Shown here one piece after another: positions 12,165 through 23,327 of a stretch of DNA of 64,000 nucleotides. The position numbers and the translations under genes were made by a program. The notes beneath the pieces were generated by a model. It saw nothing but the letters and a program-made list of their open reading frames with translations. It did no database searches and was not told the DNA's origin. The DNA comes from Selaginella moellendorffii (Eukaryota > Streptophyta > Lycopodiopsida > Selaginellales > Selaginellaceae): positions 3,482,451 to 3,546,450 of the forward strand of contig NW_003314263.1 in NCBI RefSeq assembly GCF_000143415.4. The letters are read 5' to 3'. The first letter of the stretch is position 1. The number at the start of each line of letters is the position of its first letter.

Positions 12165-12700
12165 TGTTATAATCTAGGCATTAATCTTACTTAAAATATG
12201 ACTAAGTTAAATTTAGTCAATTTATTTTACATAGATTAATTCACAACTAATCAAAGGCTTTTAGTGGAAGTGGAACATGCTTTTGGACCTGGTGGAAGTG
12301 GAACGTGCTGACAGCTGTAAACAATGGCATGGGGTGGCTGGGTGGTGATTTGCTTTGCGTCAACACGTTCTAATATTGACATGCACTTGCTTCACACGGC
12401 ATCTTCCTGACAAAACCAAGCTAAAGAGCAAGGACTACTAGTGCATATTGCATTTGTGGCTATCAAATCCACAGGGTGGCCACTCTTTTTTAGGGTTAGG
12501 ATAGGTGTACATGCAATGTAAGGGTATGAATACCTCCCTCAATATGTATAGAAGTATAAGAAGGCAGCAGAGAGCGCAATTGCTTCAAGGCACTTGGCAT
12601 TGTGAGTGCAATTGTGCTCCCTACTCTAAGTCTTGCTTAAGTGCAGGCAAGGTTCTAAACCCATGCCACGGCCACCACCACCGCAAATCCATCCCTGAAG
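12165..12700 (+). mobile_element. 3' LTR of the preceding gypsy relic
   Basis: Starts TGTTATAATCT, the same start as the LTR at 23328. The two copies align for about 190 bp (ACTAAGTTAA, CACAACTAATCAA-GGCTTTT, GTGGAAGTGGAACATGCT) and then diverge. The right part holds promoter/transcript-like sequence but no gene; the open stretch 12505-12888 lies inside it. The right end is an estimate, since no target duplication was identified. Confidence 0.6.
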
Positions 12701-12942
12701 CCACCGCAAAGGAGCAGAGGAGGGGTAAACCCAAAAGCTTTGAAGCTTCACGGCTGCAGTCAAAGATAGAGTTTGGGGAGAAAACAAACAGTCACTCCTT
12801 CAGCCCAGGGCCGTGCCGCGCGCCCACTGGCCCAACCTCGCAAAAAAGATCCTTCCAGAATATTCCTGCTAGTGAAATATTCCTTTAATATTCTTTGTGA
12901 AGAATACAATAAATAGACCTTTGAATACCACCTATTGGGCTA

Positions 12943-15042
12943 ATGGATGCGGGATGGACTCAGCCAGAGCAAATGACTCCGGCGGTGGGATGGGATCCAC
13001 GCGTCGGTCTGATCGTGTCCGATTGGTTCCAGAGCAGCATAGGTACCCGATTGCTGAGAGTGGTGGCAGGGGCATTCGAGCGCTTTGGGCTGGAGCTGGA
13101 TTCTTCAGCAGGGGCGTCGTGGTTCTACGATGTAGATGGGTCGAGTGTGTCGGAGCTCAAGTGGAAGATTTGGACTATGGCAATCGCCCACGTCCTCCGG
13201 GTTCCCATCCCGGAGAATTTCCTGCACCTCTTCATCGCTGTGGACTATTTCATGCGCCAGCGAGGCCGCTCCAACCAGCAACGTTATGGTGACCGGAAAC
13301 TGCTGTCCTTCGTGCTCCCTTGCCACTACGCTGTACTCAAGCTTGAAGAGGTGAGTTCTCGAGATTTCTGGTGGCAAAGCGGTAAAAGAGCTTTTTTCTA
13401 TGGTCGCAGCTCAAGGCGAGAGACATTCAGACGCCAGCCACTGAAGCGATGTCTTCAGAGGAAGGAATTACACGTATGGCTTCTCCTTTTTCCTTTTCAC
13501 TTTCTAACCAGTCACCTGTGCAGATCTTGTGTCGCTCATGTCTAGAGTTCCCTGTACTTTCTCGACGCGAACATGTCTTCTGGATGCCATGCGCCTGTTT
13601 GATGTGAGCGAGCAACTCTGTGTGCTCTTCTTCGCGTGGTTGCAGCTCCAGGTCCAGGTAAACAAGCAGCCGCTCGAATGGCTCGACGCTTTCCTAGCTC
13701 AAGCCAAAGCTGGCGGCGGGGGGCACCTGGGCAACGTCTTGCTCTTCTTCCTAGACACCGTGCACGCATACAGGTTTAAGGGTTTCTATCTGCTACCCAG
13801 GGAGAACATCGACAGGGTCTTTAATGTTTGCATCAAGGAACTCCCGATGGTAGAGTGGCAGTCGATCGACCTCACCCCCGGCGTCCGTCAGGTGTTAGAG
13901 GTGAAATCCTTAGCTCGACTTGCAAAACACAGATGAGACTCTTAAGGCTTCTTATTCTTTCTTTTTTTAATTATTATTTTATTTTGGCAGGAGGTGGACG
14001 CAGAAGTGACACACAAATTCGAGTGGGACAAAAGCCTTCTTTTACCTCTGGAGCGTTGGGTGCATAGGAGGTCGCTCGTTTACCAGCACAGGCCTCGCGA
14101 GATTCCATACGTTATGGACTTTACGGATGCAAGCTTGCAAATTGGCCGTCTGATCTACACTTGGACACTGACGAAGAAGGGGCAGCGGGACCATGCCGAG
14201 CTCCAGACGCTGTGCTCGACGGGCAAGTCGATCGTGGAGCACGCACAGTCGGTGCCAGTGGGAAGCAGCGACGAGCGCCAGCTCTACCGTGCCGCCGCTG
14301 CCGTTTTCGGCAAGGATCTTAGCGGCCATTTCGTGCAGCTATGCAGGAACGCGCAGTGGGAGCCGGATGGGGTCCCTTGCTCGCAATCCGAGCTGGGAGA
14401 AATAAGGGAGCTGGCATGGAGAGGGCTGATTTTAATCTTCAAATTCCAGTCCAGAGTTCCAGAGCATTACTTTGACGGCGGCCCTAAACAACTGAGAAAC
14501 AAAGTGCCGTTCGGTGCCATGATCGTCTACATTGTTCACGTACGCACACAGTGTTTTTTCCGTTGGAATGTGTTTCTCAAAAAAAAATTCTGTTTTCTTT
14601 GTGTTGTTTTGCGCAGGTAATATTTGAGGATCACTTGGCTCTAGACATTGACTGCAAAACGTGGACAGAAGAGTGTGAGTGAATTATCGTTGCTTGGTGG
14701 AAGTATTTACTAAAGCTGTTTTTTGTAGGCCACACTCTAAATAGTCACCCAAATAATGCTACAGATCGGAACAAGAGTGGGATTTTTGTTGCATCAGATG
14801 GGACGAGGAAGAGATGTCTAGCTCTTGAGAAGTTGATAGAGTCTCCCAAAATACAGAGGGCCCTGGGAGCCAGCGCTGATGAAATACGCGATGCTATGGT
14901 CAAGGCGATTGCAGCAGGTGGTATATATTATGATCAGGAACACAGAAATTTATGGTTTAAAATGGGCAAAATATTCAGAGGGAATTATGAGAGGCTCTCT
15001 GCATTTATTATAGCATATGCAATTTTCAAAGGATTAATTTAA
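12943..15042 (+). CDS. Uncharacterised plant protein, six exons, 589 aa
   Basis: I do not recognise the family. Six exons join in phase with GT-AG borders: 12943-13350, 13410-13473, 13524-13900, 13991-14539, 14617-14674, 14729-15042 (1770 bp, 589 aa). The ATG at 12943 gives 'MDAGWTQPEQM'. The protein looks globular and mainly helical, without signal peptide, membrane segment or known catalytic motif. The 64-bp and 58-bp exons fit only when spliced, which supports a real gene. The end of exon 3 could instead be 13891, also in phase. Repeat-rich DNA lies on both sides, so it is an isolated gene. No intact neighbour suggests a function. Confidence 0.75.
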
Positions 15043-17402
15043 ACAATATACTTATCTGTCATTGGTCTCATGCTATGAATGGATGAAATTATGTTTCAAA
15101 TCTTTTTGTGGAAAGCATAAGATTGAGCCTACATTTTGACGAGAATGCCGACGCATTCATTCGGCCATTGACGAGGAGTCGCCATCTCCAGTCGAAATCT
15201 GACCCAAACCCCGCGATCTAGGCTTGAAAGAAGGTGCCACGGAGGGGAATCAAGTTCAATTGCATTCCTCGAAAGAAGGTGCCAGGGAGGCGAATCAAGA
15301 AGGGTTCAATTGCATGGCTTTGGTGAATGTCAGGCTGATGCACTGTGGAGATGGCGGCGAACTGCTTGGCCTGCCACGTTTGTGATGGAGAGCTCCCCTA
15401 TCCAAATTCTAGACTGGAGCTTTCTTTTATACTAGGTGATATAGTATGGATTTGTCGTGCAATATACACTAGACAGCTTTTCTGCTTGAGTTGAGTGCCT
15501 GCCACGTGATGGAGCTCTGGATACTATGGTATCATTTAGGCAAGGATCAAGCCTATAAATCCCAGTGATTCAGGATTTAGCCCAATTTCAAGAAGCTGGA
15601 CACAACGTTTCATGTGGTGTTTATGCTGATATGTCCACAACTCGTTAGAAATTTTATAAGGCACTATCAATAGAGGGATTCTTGAGTTGGAGACAACCAT
15701 TCTTCAACATTGCTGCTGTTACACATTACTTATTATTTCTCTTTCTGACAAAAAACTGAAATAACTTTAAAAACCACAACCTGGAAAATACAGATGTCAT
15801 CATTTTTTATCTATCTTACCTATCTATATTTTGTTTTGGCAGTCTTGTGGTGCCCAACAAGAAGCATGAGACTGTGCAAACAAGGAATTACCTGGAAAAT
15901 ACAGAGGTTGAGTATTTTCAATGCCAAATATGGCATGCAATTCCTAAAAGGATATAGATTTCACACCCACATAATGTTTTTCTATTGGATGAGCATTAAA
16001 TCTTCATCCCATGGCAATGGATAGCTTATGCATTGTTCTTGATGCCAGTACAATGGTGGATGATGTCCCTAGTCTATCAAGTTTGATGCCTTGTCATTCA
16101 GTATGTTGGCATTAGATGTAGAAGGTAACATAATTTGCTCATGATTGGTTTGATCATTTTTGCTAGTAGTGTAAAAAGTGGCTTTGAATCACTGTTAATT
16201 TGCTATCTATAGACATCAAAGTCCTATCATATAAGCATAGTTTCTTTCCAGGTTTGCTTCAAATTTACTATCCTTCCAGGTTTACTAGCAGAGTTGGAGG
16301 AAGAGGAGGAGGATGGCCTTTCATCTAGACTCAGATTGTAGTTCAAGTATTGATAGTGATAATGTTGCTGTCCTAGAGGTTCAATCATTTTCCAGCCTCC
16401 TAGATTCAATTCATTTGCACATTTTTATGCCTTTTGTCATTTTTTGCAATTGAGGGGCTTTTGTAGTTTAGCTGTATTTGGCACTTAGATTCACTAAGGC
16501 CATTGAGACCATTGACCATTTGAGACTAAGACCATTGCCTACCTCATACACTATTTTAAAATTTCAATGCTATCATTGTACAAATATATATGGCAAATTA
16601 GAAAGGTGTATATTTTAAGGTAGCACTTAAAGAGGTAATTCATCACATCTGGACTAACAATGCGAAAGAGATTATCAATTCTTGATGTAATTGTCAACCT
16701 AAAAGATAATAGTTTAGCTGATGCTAAATTTGTGTTATCTAATCACAACTTAGCCAAGCTACAATAGAGGCATTTCAAGTTTTTTCTTTAGCATATTGCA
16801 AATTTATAAACTATGGTTTCTATGTATATGTCTTATTTTTGGTGCAACTCATTATATTGTAGCTTGCAAGCTAGCTACCTCCAAGAATCCCATAGAATAT
16901 TCAATACATACACATGGGGTATTTGTCAATTTGGAAGACCCAAGCACATCCTGAGCATATAACTAAGCACTCATAGTGTTAGAGTTTTATCCAAACAAGG
17001 ACTAAATCCATTTTGTTTTATAGCATATTGAGCATTTATGAAAAAAGCTCTTTGAGTGGTTAGTGTGGTTTTATAAACACGTTTTTGACTCTATAAAAGA
17101 TATAGAAATAGGATCTATTGCATAAGTAAAGTTTACATTGCATCTTCTCTCCATACCTTAAAAAGGATATTTCACATTAAATTGCAACCTAGAATCTTTA
17201 TGAAGTTTGTCGAGACTTCTTTAGGCCATCTCAATTATCCTATAAATTTAATTGATAGAATGAGAGCTTAGATAATAAATTGGTAAATGTTAAAAAAATT
17301 CAACTAAACCATGTTTCTATAGGATTATGCCATACTGTCGAGTTTCTACAGCATAGATCACTGCCTCTTAAAAAAGCAGGGCACAAGTCCTTTCCACCCA
17401 AT
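15043..17402. other. Intergenic DNA, no gene seen
   Basis: AT-rich. Near 15228 and 15269 a ~40-bp motif (GAAAGAAGGTGCCA-GGAGG-GAATCAAG) is repeated in tandem. The remaining open stretches (15794-16024, 16227-16409, 17280-17507) show no domain and no consistent splice structure. Confidence 0.5.
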
Positions 17403-17639
17403 TTATTTTTTTCTCGCAGAAAAAGAGAGAGCATAGCTAACCAGCCAAGTCGAGCCAAGCCGACTTTTCCTTTTTCTGGTTTTGATGTGCCAGCATGCAG
17501 CCCTTGAGGAAAACATGATACCATGTTCTGATCTGGGATACTTGTGTTCGGTCATTACCTGCGGAGTATTTTCTAATGGTGAGGATTCCCACGCTTCAAG
17601 ATTTATCTCAACTTCGATTGAAATTAAGCTACACACATA
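17403..17639 (-). mobile_element. Repeat fragment shared with 24.9-25.1 kb
   Basis: The reverse complement of about 17480-17635 aligns with about 24920-25110. Shared blocks include GAAGTTGAGATAAA, AATCCTCACCATT, AAAATACTCC and CACAAGTATCCCAGATCAG. In the 25-kb copy the left part continues a gypsy protease, so this is probably a broken retroelement piece. It ends exactly where the P450 fragment starts. Confidence 0.6.
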
Positions 17640-18294
17640 GTAAGTCTAGTTTCCTTTGGTATGCTAACTTTGCTTTCTCTTTGCAAGGACATGATGCTTG
17701 CTGGTACTGAAACTTCGGTCATCACCACCGAGTGGGCACTTTCAGAGCTCATGAACAATCCAACATGTATGATCAAAGCCCAAAAAGAGATTGACACAAT
17801 TGTGGGCCGTGAGCGGATGGTGGTGGAAGCCGATCTTTGCAAGCTTAGCTACATCAACAGTGTTGTCAACGAACTGTTTCGCTTGCATCCGCCAGCGCCA
17901 ATGCTACTCCCTCACTATTCAACGCAAGACTGCCTACAAGATCCCCATGAACTCGCGAGTTTTGGTCAACGCGTGGTCAATTGCACGAGATCCAAGCTTG
18001 TGGGAGTCTCCCAATCTCTTCAACCCGGACAGATTTGTGGAGAGATCGATCAGCTTCAAGGGGAAGAACTTTGAGCTGCTGCCTTTTGGATCTGGTCGAA
18101 GGATCTGTCCCGGATTGTCTCTTGGCGTAGCCATGGTTTCGTATGCTCTTGCTCGCCTCGTCCATGGGTTCAAGTGGAAGGTCAGTGGCAAGGAGCTGAG
18201 CATGGACGAGATCTCAGAAGGAGTGGCAGTGAGACGAAAGGTTCCACTTGAAGTTTTTGCAACACCACGGCTAACAAACCATGCCTACTTGTAA
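17640..18294 (+). pseudogene. Truncated, frameshifted P450 copy
   Basis: A near-copy of the second exon of the intact P450 at 20791-22302, preceded by its 48-bp intron (17640-17687) but lacking exon 1. I-helix AGTETS, K-helix ELFR, the PxRF region and heme loop PFGSGRRICPG are all present. An 11-bp deletion at the CTA near 17934-17936, where the intact gene has CTA-8 bp-CTA, shifts the frame after 'TQDCL'. The retained intron shows DNA-level duplication, not retroposition. Similarity continues about 25 bp past the stop. With neither start nor intact frame it cannot make a P450, although its 'HPPAP' after the K-helix is closer to the family norm than 'HLPAP' in the intact gene. Confidence 0.9.
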
Positions 18295-18324
18295 TGAAGT
18301 TGTTTTAGAAATTAGCATATTGGT

Positions 18325-20640
18325 AAAGTGGGTTATCAAGTGTGTTTGATATCTACCTTTGTATATATGTCTATGGATTTCCCCAGAAAAGGTGATTACT
18401 AATGTGACGGGGAAGAATTGTTAAGCATCAACTTTGGCTTAAGTCAAAGGTGCCTCAAAAGTATATTAAAGCATGGATTTAAATTAAAAAACTTAACCTA
18501 CCTTAAAGGTTGAGGTAGGATCTATACTTTATTAGTTTTGCTTTATTGACATGCAATTTCTTCATCTGATGGGAGTTCCTCTCCCGCTGTGTGGACTAGA
18601 ACCAAGCACCCTTGTTCTGCAGTCCTATGGGGATTTGAGGCTGGCCCAATTGCTAGGGTTTACACCCCCTCCCAGTTCTTGCCTAATGTCTCTTGTGCCA
18701 TCAAGAAATCATTAAGGCAATTGAGGTGTTGTGCAGTGTTCCTGTAGAGCTCCCCATTTCTTCCAGTCCTACGTCTTCAGAGGCCTTGCCCTCGTCACAT
18801 GCTGTGGTATGCTCTTTCGTTGTTGGCAAAGCTGGGGGTGCTAGAGAGCTGCCAGCTGAAATAGCACTAAATAGCTGGTGCTGGTGGTTAGTAGAAAGAT
18901 GGTGAAGAAACTTTTGTGAGATCGTTCCCCTCGCATGGGCAGATTGTGGTAGTGGACGGCATACTACTCCCACGGTGCATCTACTAGGTGAACTTCTGGG
19001 GTAATGGGAGGGCCATTCATGCTTCACAGATTCTGGGTGTCCACTTTCCCGATGCAGAAGTGACTTGACTGAGGGCGTGGTCGAGCTGTTTGTCACCATT
19101 CCCAAGGGTTGTGGCAATGTGTTCTTTGTGTTTGGTTGTCCTGAGGTGCCGTCACTCGAATTTCGTGGGCGACATACTGCACTCTCGGAATGCAGCCGTT
19201 GGTGTCTCAGGTCTTCTTCACCGTATTGGGATCTGTAGTGGTGTCCTTCCCATGCTGGCGAGACTTCGCACACATGGAATTCAGCATGTTGATAGTCCCT
19301 CGCTTGGAGAACATAGGGTAGAGGGGTATTGCTGATGATGATCGTCTGGGGCCATTGGCTGTTTGGTTGTTGCGTGGTAAAGCTGCCGGCCTCCTCCATT
19401 GTTCTGCAATATCACGGTTGGAGGCGTGGGGGTTCCTAGCAACGCACCACCATCATAGTCCAACTGGTGAACGCTTGCGATTGGGACTCCCGCGGCAATG
19501 GGCAGAAGCATGCTGGGTGGTGCTGATGGTGTGTGCCCTAGAGAGGCATCCTTCGATCACGTCATTCCGATTCCATTCGCAAGAACACCTGGCCTCTTGG
19601 TGCAAGTTTAATATGGGGTTGGCACCCCAGAGAAGCTGAAAGTGACCCACCGGGAACATTCTAGTTGTACTGGGTCGTGTTTTGCATACGATCATCGTAT
19701 CCACTTGTTTTGCCACCTGTCCCCTTCCAAGAGGGCCGTGAGAGAGCCACATTGCTATGCCCCAATCGTTTGGTAACAGCCAAGGCAGGATGATGATATG
19801 AGCAAGGTGGTGATGTGGTGTTAGCCGGTCTTGATGGGAAAAATTTCATGTACCTAAGCAGGCTGATGATGGCCTTGTGACGCTCTCGCAGTCGTGTTTG
19901 TAAGCTTTTGTCCCTGTGGTCATTGCTGGTAATTGATCAGTTGTCATAGTCGTCTCACGGTCATCGCCGGTGGTCTTCGCTAGTCATTGGTGCCGGTCAT
20001 TGGCGATTTGAAATTTTCTTGCTGTTGGGCTATGACGACTCCCGCTCCAAGCTCCTCGGCTCCCTTCGCTCATCACCATGTCCAAACTTGCTCGCCATTC
20101 ACCATTTATGTTGCTCTCGATAAGCATCTGCCATTTCTCGCCATACCCATCATCTAGAAGCTCTCCTTGCCAAGAGAAGTCCATACTCGCCCACAGTTCC
20201 TTGCCAGGAACAGGAGGTGACGCCATATCAACAAGCTTCTCGCCAGGAGAGGTTCCTCGCCATACCCATCCTCCAGGAGCACAAACGACGTCATATCCAT
20301 CACACACAACATGTTCTCCCGAGGCATCCAAATCCTCTCTGAGAGAAACACGCTTCGCTGCCACAGCCGCACTTCACTCCTCGTCTAAGAGCAAGTAGAC
20401 ATACGCCCAGCACCCAGCCTCTCCTTGTCGAAGAAAGAAGTCTCCGAGAGACCAGAACACCCTGTGAGAGTGATGTCACGAATTGAAACCCGTCACTGCT
20501 GCGGAGATCTCGCAGCTGATGTTCGCCATCAAATCGTGAGCATCTCCTTTGGCCCCACCAGAAGAACTGACAAAGATTGTATCCTTTAACCTTAAACCAT
20601 AAACTTATAAGTGACTGAAACATATTTTGCAATGAGAAGA
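18325..20640. other. Intergenic DNA of unknown origin
   Basis: GC-richer than the flanks at 18.6-20.5 kb. Open stretches on both strands (the longest is 18701-19399, minus, 232 codons) lack recognisable domains and overlap each other. Short motifs such as CTCGCCATACCCATC and CCAGGAG recur near 20140-20280. It may be a decayed non-LTR or DNA element; I cannot assign it. Confidence 0.4.
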
Positions 20641-20790
20641 ATAAACACTAATTGAGATAAGAAATTCGTGGAGGCAGACCCTCTATTGACTTCCTTGAAA
20701 AAATACAAAGATGTCACCATCATAAAATCGTGCAGGAGGAAGCTATCTCTTTACTACATAAGCTTGCACACACTGGTCACACAATTATCC

Positions 20791-22302
20791 ATGGCAAGTT
20801 TTGTAGCTCTATTCTTGCTTACACTGTCTTTGGGCCTTCTATGGAGGATTCTAACGAAAATTGTTGATCGAAGCCTTCCTCCAGGCCCGCCTAGAGTGCC
20901 ACTTCTGGGTCACTTGCATTTGCTGGGTGTCCTTCCTCACAAATCTCTCTCGGATCTCTCAAGTAGATATGGCCCCGTGATGTTGCTCTGGTTTGGTTTT
21001 GCTCCAACGCTTGTGGTCTCTTCCCCAGATGCTGCAAGAGAAGTTCTGTGCACTCAAGACCTTGCCTTTGCTTCAAGGCCAAAGATATCTATAGCCAAGT
21101 ATATGTTCTACAATAGTAAGGACTTGGGATGGACCAGCTATGGTCCCTATTGGAGATTGATGAGGAAGGTCACCACCGTGGAACTCTTCACTGCAAAAAG
21201 GCTCGAGGAATCCAGAATGGTGAGGCACGCGCAAGTTTCGAAGCTCATTGGCTTTATAGTCAATAATGGTCAAAACGGGAAAGCCTCAGTCAACATGAAA
21301 TTCCTTTTGTCCATCCTCAACCTCAATGTTGTGAGCTTGATCACGTTTGGGAGAGAATTTCCGGCTGGCTCTGTGGAGCTGATCGAAGAAGTTATGCAGC
21401 TGATGGGCTCGTTTGTGTTGGGCGACTGCTTTCCATTCCTCTCGTGGCTTGGCAGCCCCGTGATCCGAAAGATGATCTCGGCTCACACGAAACTGGACCA
21501 GCTTTTGCAAGAGATCGTGGACGAGCACAAGTCTAAATTCAAGTCATCAGAGCGTGCGCGTGACTTTGTTGACGTGCTTTTGTCATTGGAAGACCAAGGA
21601 GAAATTGATATTCAATGCGTCAAAGCAATGATCATGGTAAGTTTAGTTTCCTATCGTATGCTAACCTTACTTTCTCTTCGCAAGGACATGATGCTTGCTG
21701 GTACTGAAACTTCGGCCATCACCACCGAGTGGGCACTTTCAGAGCTCATGAACAATCCAACATGTATGATCAAAGCCCAAAAAGAGATTGACACAATTGT
21801 GGGCCGTGAGCGGATGGTGGTGGAAGCCGATCTTTGTAAGCTTAGCTACATCAACAGTGTTGTCAACGAAGTGTTTCGCTTGCATCTGCCAGCGCCAATG
21901 CTACTCCCTCGCCATTCAACGCAAGACTGCCTAGTCAACGGCTACAAGATCCCCAAGAACTCGCGAGTTTTGGTCAACGTATGGTCAATTGCACGAGATC
22001 CAAGCTTGTGGGAGTCTCCCAATCTCTTCAACCCGGACAGATTTGCGGAGAGCTCGATCAGCTTCAAGGGGAAGAACTTTGAGCTGCTGCCTTTTGGATC
22101 TGGTCGAAGGATCTGTCCCGGATTGTCTCTTGGCGTAGCCATGGTTTCGCACACTCTTGCTCGCCTTGTCCATGGGTTCGAGTGGAAGGTCAGTGGCAAG
22201 GAGCTGAGCATGGACGAGATCTCGGAAGGAGTGGCGGTGAGACGAAAGGTTCCACTTGAAGTTTTTGCAACACCAAGGCTTGCAAGCCATGCCTACCTGT
22301 AA
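20791..22302 (+). CDS. Cytochrome P450, clan 71 (A-type), 487 aa
   Basis: A heme-thiolate monooxygenase, anchored in the ER membrane by the N-terminal helix that begins 'MASFVALFLLTLSLGLLW'. Two exons, 20791-21636 and 21685-22302, flank a 48-bp intron at the classical A-type position just before the I-helix. The intron is a multiple of three without stops, so the frame also reads through it. Motifs: PPGPP hinge (30-34), AGTETS (287-292), K-helix EVFR, 'NPDRF' (PERF type), heme loop PFGSGRRICPG with Cys426. I chose the ATG at 20791 because the upstream extension to 20668 precedes the anchor. The substrate is unknown; the family number cannot be assigned without a tree. Its 3' end faces the IFT70 relic 45 bp away. 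Confidence 0.93.
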   Translation: MASFVALFLLTLSLGLLWRILTKIVDRSLPPGPPRVPLLGHLHLLGVLPHKSLSDLSSRYGPVMLLWFGFAPTLVVSSPDAAREVLCTQDLAFASRPKISIAKYMFYNSKDLGWTSYGPYWRLMRKVTTVELFTAKRLEESRMVRHAQVSKLIGFIVNNGQNGKASVNMKFLLSILNLNVVSLITFGREFPAGSVELIEEVMQLMGSFVLGDCFPFLSWLGSPVIRKMISAHTKLDQLLQEIVDEHKSKFKSSERARDFVDVLLSLEDQGEIDIQCVKAMIMVSLVSYRMLTLLSLRKDMMLAGTETSAITTEWALSELMNNPTCMIKAQKEIDTIVGRERMVVEADLCKLSYINSVVNEVFRLHLPAPMLLPRHSTQDCLVNGYKIPKNSRVLVNVWSIARDPSLWESPNLFNPDRFAESSISFKGKNFELLPFGSGRRICPGLSLGVAMVSHTLARLVHGFEWKVSGKELSMDEISEGVAVRRKVPLEVFATPRLASHAYL

Positions 22303-22346
22303 TGAAGTTATCTTAGGAACTAGCAAGCTGAATGGACGGACATACC

Positions 22347-23194
22347 TCATTCTCTAATCTTCAGAAACATCCTCTTGAGCAGCCTGGCTTCTCTGGAGAC
22401 CGTGTTGGAGTTCTGGCCCTCGCCGGGACTCTCCACGGATGTGTAGACAGTCTTGCCTTGGCTGTCCGCAGCATCAAGAAAGTCGTCTATGCCGGTGTAT
22501 GTCGCGTCCTTCAACTGCATCACGCAAGCTTGACATTAGATTTCATGAATCCGTGCCTTGTCTTTTGTTTCTTACCACCATCATCTGCTTCGCAAGGCTA
22601 TCGACCAATGCAAGAAAGCAACGCTTCGCATAAAACCACGTGTCTACTTCCAGCTTTTTCCCAGAAGGCTCCAAACTTCTGATGATACGGCTAATACCGA
22701 ACTCGAAGTTTTGTTTTGCGCAGTAGATCACAAGGTTTACAATGCATAAATGCAATTCCTGCTTGTCTGGATTCTAGAAAAGGAACACGGAATTAAAACC
22801 ACTAGCAGCCCCTTAAGTTACATATACATGGCAAACCTCTTCCTCTTTTTCAATCTTTCACATCAAATCTTCGGCCTCTTGATTCTACTAAAGACAAATA
22901 CATTACAATTTTGTCGTACTATTTGTTTAAAGTACCTGGCTGGTCATAATGTATGAAACACAGAGATTCGTGAGCACAATTGCTGTGACACTGAGAATGT
23001 CATCTCCCACTTTCTTTACGATCGGTTTATAGTAATGAATTGCTTCTTTGTAGCAATTATCCTGTTAGATGCACAATGAGCATAGATAAGAAATACGAAT
23101 AACTCACCTGCATAAAGAAAGTGTGCACAACATTCAGTTTCCAAACAGGATGATCCGAACACAAGTCTGCTGACTGGTGGAACTTTAAAGACTT
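22347..23194 (-). pseudogene. IFT70: IFT70 (TTC30/DYF-1) C-terminal part, inactivated
   Basis: Five exon-like blocks on the minus strand encode the C-terminal part of the IFT-B tetratricopeptide protein IFT70: about 23194-23108 ('DHPVWKLNVVHTFFMQ'), 23061-22936 ('AIVLTNLCVSYIMTSQ'), 22884-22837, 22758-22576 ('HLCIVNLVI', 'DTWFYAKRCFLAL') and 22514-22347 ('SREARLLKRMFLKIRE', then stop). Borders are GT-AG and the phases fit. Two lesions: an in-frame TGA at 22860-22858 where the family has Arg ('LM-R-KIEKEEE', a likely CGA-to-TGA change), and loss of three residues (GTL) after 'NLVI'. The sequence stops resembling IFT70 at about 23194. The preceding part of the gene lies inverted at 25111-26190. 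Confidence 0.85.
22760..22830 (-). other. Intron of the IFT70 relic
   Basis: A spacer between two IFT70 exon blocks, bounded by GT on the 5' side (22836-22835) and AG on the 3' side (22760-22759). Listed to show that the relic kept its introns and so is not a processed copy. Confidence 0.5.
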
Positions 23195-23327
23195 TGCATG
23201 TTAAATTTTGTGCTCAATTTATACAATCTTAATTGAGAGCTTTTTTTGATTCTTCTTTGGATGTGCAAGTTTATATGTGTCTTACTTAACCTTCACTAAA
23301 GGCTAGAATCCAAAATAATAAAAAGAG

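Noticed and set aside
12505-12888. 127-codon frame before the unknown gene
   Set aside because: Lies within the LTR that starts at 12165; its translation has no motif and no link to the gene at 12943.
18701-19399. 232-codon minus-strand frame
   Set aside because: No recognisable domain, no splice structure, overlapping frames on the other strand; likely chance in GC-richer DNA.
22332-22682. 116-codon plus-strand frame downstream of the P450
   Set aside because: Antisense to the clear IFT70 C-terminal exons.
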